Shown: positions 59,413 to 64,000 of the stretch, piece after piece
Layout of the letters: each line of letters begins with the position of its first letter
How positions within the stretch are numbered: the first letter of the stretch is position 1
From: Laguncularia racemosa
Lineage: Eukaryota > Streptophyta > Magnoliopsida > Myrtales > Combretaceae
Length of the DNA: 64,000 nt
Direction of reading: 5' to 3'
Assembly (NCBI GenBank): GCA_037954665.1
Contig: JBBMOL010000009.1
Coordinates: 1,798,001-1,862,000 of the forward strand
The notes under the pieces: model-generated
The model's input: the letters and a program-made list of their open reading frames with translations, nothing else
Databases searched by the model: none
What the model was told of the DNA's origin: nothing
Translations under genes and position numbers: made by a program

Positions 59413-60880
59413 ATGGAGCCTGGATCCTTCAATCCTTCAGTCTTGACGCAGTAGGAGGGATATCAATCATAGGCCGTTTAAGATGGAGAGGTAAATGACC
59501 TCTCACTTATTAATTAGTTTATATCGCATTAGGAATAGTAAAACATTTCACATGTTATCATTTTAAGATCAAGCAACCCTCACTATTCAATGATGCGAGT
59601 TGTCACTCTATTGTGACAAGCGCACCATCTCCCTCGATCCTTGAATGGAGCCATATTTGCATTTGGTTGGATTCAAAGGTGCGAGCTACTTATTGTATAT
59701 ACCACTGGATTAGCACATGATTACAACATTGGTGGAGCGATGGTGTCTAGAGATGCACACATTCCACATGCCAATAGGGGAATTTATTACCACTCTACAA
59801 GATGTGGAGATCCAGTTATGACTCCTCATTGATAGTTAGACAATTACAAGGAGTAGTTGCTTAGATTGGAGTATGATATGTGAAGAATTGCTTGGCAGTA
59901 GGGGGGACTGCATTGGTATGACGTTGCTCCATTATATGTTCTAGATGCTCCCACTTGATGCCAATGTTAAGCAAATCCATCAATATATACATGCCTACAT
60001 AATGTAACTACTAGGGAGATTTATCTTTACTGATAAATCCAGCACCCTCGTCCACACGATGTAGTTACCCCTATTGGAGCATTTTGACATTGTTGGGACG
60101 TATAGTTAGGGGTCCACTTATCTGGCATGGTTATATAGCTAACTTTATGTCGTGTCATCACCATCAGCACACGAGATTAGAGGGGCTGCCATTCTTTTAG
60201 AGGTGTGGGCTTAGGATAGATTTCCCCACATAGCACCTCTTAGCTGACATAAACTACATATAGAATCTGGATGTCCATTAGCGATACGTTGGAACATGAG
60301 TAAGGACACATAGTATCACCTCACCCACGTTGTCAGTGCATATTGGGATGTGTTGGATAGGCAGAACATATTTCAAGTATTTCAGTAACCCATTTTTTTT
60401 TCTTGCAGTTCATCATATTGATCATTTATAGTGAATATAATTTTCTATTTTTTAAGTGGAATGGGAGCCATATGATGGGAATATAATTAATCTCCTACTT
60501 GATTTTTGTAAAGGTAGCATGCACATTAGATAGATCGAGTGTCACTAATTTGTTTTCACATTATTGAGTGGCATTTCTCGAACTGAGTGGCTAAGTAATT
60601 TGGTGGGTTCCAATATATCCTATAGCAGGTGAACACATAGCTGGAGCTCCATCAAATTGACATGTGAAGGAGGATTGATGTTGATTGGTCGGTCCAGCAT
60701 GTAGTGTATATACAGATCTAGGAAGAGCGGCTTAATTGAGTGGTTCACATTGAGGGCCCTAGTGGTGTGCATGATAATTACATGCAATGGTATGGATCGA
60801 TCAGCTGATGCTAGATTAGATGCATGGGGGCTGTGCAAGGATTTCTAGTAAGTACGATTTACATCAACACTTCGTAAGTG
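59413..60880 (+). pseudogene. Plant mobile domain (PMD, MAIN/MAIL-like) gene
   Basis: Starts ATG 59413, 'MEPGSFNPSVLT', the usual opening of transposon-type PMD proteins. Conserved blocks follow: 'YLHLVGFKGASYLLYIPLD' (about 59650-59710); 'TLVERWCLEMHTFHMPIGEF' and 'TTLQDVEIQL' (about 59725-59820); a 'GLPFF..CGLR' aromatic segment with 'RYVGT.VRTH' (about 60185-60310); 'VEWEPYDGNIIN' (about 60458-60495); and 'CMDR'-like 'YMQWY.SI.R' (about 60780-60810). Stops and frameshifts occur throughout, and a possible donor GTAAGT lies at 60849. Host PMD proteins such as MAIN and MAIL1 act in nuclear silencing and genome maintenance. The role of the transposon versions is not established. Confidence 0.75.
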
Positions 60881-60929
60881 AATAATTGCATGACCATTTC
60901 TTATTTAATTTATATTTTGTTCATACTTG

Positions 60930-62420
60930 CAGGGTGGAACATTACGACAAATCTACTTATTGTCAGATCTGGACACGGTCACTGACAACATATTCCTTCA
61001 GTTTTCTCAAAAACCAGTCTTATGTCTCAATCGTTTCTTGATCAACCAAAGCAAATGCCAACAAAAATATATGGTTGTTGCCATCAACGCCACAACTAAC
61101 TAGCAACTTGTAAGTGTACTTCCTATAAAAAATATAGCCTCAATGGTAACAACTAGTATAAGGAATCTCTAAGCTGTAATGTGTGGCCCAAATGTCCAGA
61201 ATACCAACTTCAAAGTAGACACACCGGGGGTAGTCGATTTGCTCTACCCCCAATCAATTCGTGTTTTGGGATTTGTATTTTTTATCGCATTGAGAAGTTT
61301 AGGTAGTTCATTATAAGACTTCTCCCAATTTCTGTACACATGCTCGGTAGCTCGTTTCTTCCCCACAACCCCCCCCCCCCCCCCCCCCCCCCCAAACCCG
61401 TCTCCTACTGATCTTGTAGCCAAATTTTTGTTCAATAATAGAAGCTAGCTTGGCTACCTTAATATTATGATTGTCCCTAAGAAGATTTACAAATTGGCTA
61501 GCAAGGAGATTGCAATCTAGTTATGGGTGATTCTAACTAATTACTGGGTTATTGCTTGTGTGTAAACCCTTGAATCTCATCATTACGAACATGCCCTCCA
61601 ACTTCTTCTTTTGAGCTCGAAGCTTCCATTTACAACCATTGTCTCTTCTCAAATAATAAATAGACTACGGCAATGGACTAGACTCTATAACAGTGAAGTT
61701 ACAATGGTTCTTCACATGGTAAGCCTTCATCGCTTGAATCACATCTACTTTAGTTCTGAATCTTGCTGCTCAAACCACTGCAAAGATTAGTTTACGGTTG
61801 GAGAGTTTTCTTCAGGTATTTCACCTCCCTCGTTTTCACTTTCTTCATTTTCCTCATCGGAACTTTCCTCGTTATTGATACGCTCCTCTTCAACACTTAT
61901 TCCTACATCGGTGTTAGTTGCAGCCTTCGCTCCTAAATGAACCATGTATGGATCACGTGTGCCTGGTCATTGTAATATTGGAGTAACTGCTCTATTTATT
62001 TCATCTTCATCATTGACTTCCATTAAGGTTGGAATTGAGGGTTGAAATGTTGATGGCTTGAGCTGCATTTTTGCAATGTCATGTGGTAAATGTGACTGAT
62101 TGCTTGTATCGAATGTTTGTCTTACAAAGGGGCTCTTCAAATCATTAGAAATTTTGATATATAATTATTGTATGCTATAATTTTCATATGATTAAGTCAT
62201 TTTAATGAAATTTTCAACATTTTCATCATCTCTATTTGCCATCAACACATAACATGTACCGCATCTATAGAACATAGAATGCTTGTGAATTATCTCAACC
62301 CCTACTTCGATTGGATTGACTCCGATGCTACAATATATTTTGTATAAGAATTTGTTGTAGTTAACATTTTTCTTCGTTTTCAACTTCATCGAATTCCTGT
62401 TATATTCTAGCCCCTAGTTA
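60930..62420 (-). pseudogene. MULE 2 transposase (MuDR-like), truncated
   Basis: On the minus strand, from right to left: an N-terminal region with 'YNKFLYKIYCSIGVNPIEVG' (about 62365-62300) and 'FYRCGTCYVLMANRDDENVE' (about 62275-62215); a zinc-binding-like 'CKWKLRAQKKKLEGMF' block (about 61640-61590); a linker 'RNWEKSYNELPKLLNAIKNT' (about 61345-61285); and the start of the catalytic domain 'YRKYTYKLLVSCGVDGNNHI' with 'FLLAFALVDQETIE' (about 61130-61035). It stops at 'VVSDRVQI' (about 60970). The rest of the catalytic domain and the SWIM zinc finger are absent. A run of 25 C (61369-61393) interrupts the frame. It converges on, and slightly overlaps, the PMD gene. Confidence 0.75.
61369..61393. 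repeat. (C)25 homopolymer
   Basis: Twenty-five consecutive C, exceptional in this AT-rich region. On the minus strand it is a G25 run within the transposase reading frame. Confidence 0.9.
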
Positions 62421-63302
62421 CCGACCACAATATTTCCAAATGCATAAATGATCAATTTCACGTAATCAACCGTTGTTTCCCTATCTACCGTATATATAAA
62501 TTATGAGCTTTTAAAAAATATATGATAATTTCCAATAACAACATTGTAAAAATTTGTAGAAAAAAATTTCGTATCGTTTTTAATTTTAATTTTTCCCATT
62601 ATTTCCAAACAATTTTTTTTCTAAAAATTTTACAAGTATTATTTTTTATAATATTGTGGTTGCTAAAAATTTTTATAATTTCTGTATCATTTTACAACAC
62701 TATAAAAATTATTTCACATTCCAAATATTATAAATTTTAATCACAATATTTTTTTATAACAATATAGATAGTATTTTTAATTCAATACTTCCAAATAATA
62801 TCAAAATTTTCTTCATAACAAAATATTCTCATACTAATGTAAAAATTAATATCATATATTAGGTATTATAGGATTTACATAAATCATATCTAACACACTA
62901 CAAACTAACAATAAGTAGTAACATTTTCTACAAAATATAATGTTATAGTAATATTTTTCTCAAATAATAACATCAGACACAGAAAAAAAATAAAAACTTT
63001 AACTTTTTCTAAAAAAAAATCACAATCAATTAATTATTGAGGGAATGCTTAGATTTTGGTATATTACTTCAAATCCCTCGTTTACTCTATAGAATCACTT
63101 CTTCTTCTTCTTCTTGCGAATGAGAAGAAAAGAAAAAAATAGTTCGACTTTGAAGATATAAAAATTATAGTAAACTTCTTCTGTTTTTGTATTTATATTT
63201 TTTATTTTCTCCACTATAATCACGTGAGTTGCTTTTTACATCAACGGTGGATATTAAAGTAAAAAAAAAAAAGGATGATGGGATTACTTGATGTGGCGGA
63301 AT

Positions 63303-63352
63303 TGAAGGCGCAGACTTGGTTTGTGCCTATAGTATAATTGTCTGCGCCTTCA
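63303..63352. repeat. Perfect 13-bp hairpin next to the MULE 2 right end
   Basis: TGAAGGCGCAGAC (63303-63315) and its exact inverse GTCTGCGCCTTCA (63340-63352), separated by 24 bases. A diverged counterpart (TTGAAGTCGCGGACC) lies inside the left end near 57612. Confidence 0.9.
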
Positions 63353-63370
63353 GTTTTAAAAATTTTTGAA

Positions 63371-63483
63371 CCCTAAAGTCGCAAATTGCATCCGCGTCTT
63401 TGAAACCTATTTTAGGAATAATTATTTCGGATATAATATTTACATAATTTTTTTAAAAACTATAATATTTAATAGTGTTACCC
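63371..63483 (-). repeat. Right terminal inverted repeat of MULE 2
   Basis: Read inward (minus strand) it starts GGGTAACACTATTAAATATT and ends TTTGCGACTTTAGGG. Just inside it lies a perfect 13-bp hairpin (63303-63315 with 63340-63352). Confidence 0.88.
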
Positions 63484-64000
63484 TCTTTTTAGAACTCTTC
63501 CTTTATGTCTTATGCATCAAATATTGCATAAATAATTGAAAAATTAAATGGGTTAAAATTTTGTATCGAAGATAATGATTCTTGCTTAAAAAAAAAAAAT
63601 GAAATAGCATATAACATTTTTCGTGTATGTGAAAATTGGGAGTTTCAATAACATAACTGCCAGCCTTATGATAATATATTTTATATGTTCTAATTGATTT
63701 TTCAATTGTCAATCCTTGTGTGCATTTTAATCATTCGTGATTTTGGCATTTATTTTCATTTTTCTTTGAAATGAAGCATAATAAAATGAAAAAGAGAGGT
63801 AACACAAGGAGGAATAAAAAAAAAGAAAAAGAAAAAGTGAGTGGGAAAAAAGATTAAAAAAAAATGACCAAAAAAAAAGGGAAAATAATAAGAATGGAGA
63901 AAAGAAAAATAAAATTTTGCTGAGCCTAAAAGATAGCTTGTAAACGGTGAGATCCAGCCCAAAGCCCAACAACCACTCACTCTTAAGCCGAAATGCCAGA
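63484..64000. other. AT-rich flank, nothing recognised
   Basis: Starts with the probable target duplication of MULE 2. It contains A-rich and GA-rich tracts (63770-63910). The small open frames there look like low-complexity artefacts. Confidence 0.5.

Larger units (their letters stand above)
57477..63483. mobile_element. MULE 2 carrying a plant mobile domain gene, 6.0 kb
   Basis: Terminal inverted repeats of 113 bp (57477-57589 and 63371-63483) both begin GGG and end at the same motif GCGACTTTAGGG. By eye they differ at about 14 positions. Flanking sequences TCTTTTTTAAA (left, ending 57476) and TCTTTTTAGAA (right, from 63484) agree at nine of eleven bases, as expected of a 9-11-bp Mutator duplication. 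Inside are a 146-bp tandem array, a PMD pseudogene (+) and a MULE transposase pseudogene (-) that converge near 60900. Confidence 0.82.

Noticed and set aside
61244..61435. Glycine-rich 63-codon frame as an independent small gene
   Set aside because: The glycine run is the translated G25 tract, and the rest is the MULE transposase linker region.
63727..63980. Phe/Leu-rich membrane-like frames at the right edge
   Set aside because: They arise from an A-rich strand read in reverse. The apparent hydrophobic protein is a composition artefact.

Overview
The window is nuclear DNA of a flowering plant, most likely a eudicot. It is AT-rich, with GT-AG introns, Ty1/copia elements primed by initiator-tRNA-Met, hAT and Mutator-like DNA transposons, a plant mobile domain gene, and two host genes of typically plant type. 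The large amount of nested, decayed copia sequence resembles a woody perennial, but that is inference. No species can be named from sequence alone, and everything here was read by eye without database searches.

Host gene 1 (7952-32480, + strand) is the 3' half of an ABC1/UbiB-family atypical kinase (ABC1K). Fourteen exons could be placed, all with consistent phase and GT-AG borders, encoding the last 425 residues. The N-terminal half (transit peptide, KxGQ region) is not present and should lie upstream of position 1. Its introns are stuffed with mobile DNA: a 5'-cut copia (A, 1-2416) beside a second truncated copia (B, 2461-6346); a MITE-like element (8432-9610); a very young complete antisense copia (C, 13402-18423, LTRs differing at one base); a gypsy gag remnant with a nested MITE; and an older complete copia (D, 24381-29356) that has lost its reverse-transcriptase active site.

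Between the genes (32481-48103) lie two decayed minus-strand copia elements (E, F). E carries a 552-bp hAT-like MITE, and F is split by a 3.9-kb GC-rich-ended hAT transposon with an almost complete but stop-ridden transposase. Host gene 2 (48104-50434, - strand) is an intact intronless PPR protein resembling Arabidopsis At1g03100, with a basic, probably mitochondrial, presequence. Just downstream of it are faint traces of what may be shikimate-kinase-like exons.

The right end (50435-64000) is gene-poor and holds two Mutator-like elements (MULEs). The first, 51195-54912, has a decayed transposase and an extra internal terminal repeat. The second, 57477-63483, has matching 113-bp terminal inverted repeats, a plant mobile domain (PMD) pseudogene on the + strand, a converging MULE transposase pseudogene on the - strand, and a 146-bp tandem array. 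A 540-bp fold-back element lies between them. The PMD-bearing MULE is the most unusual object in the window.
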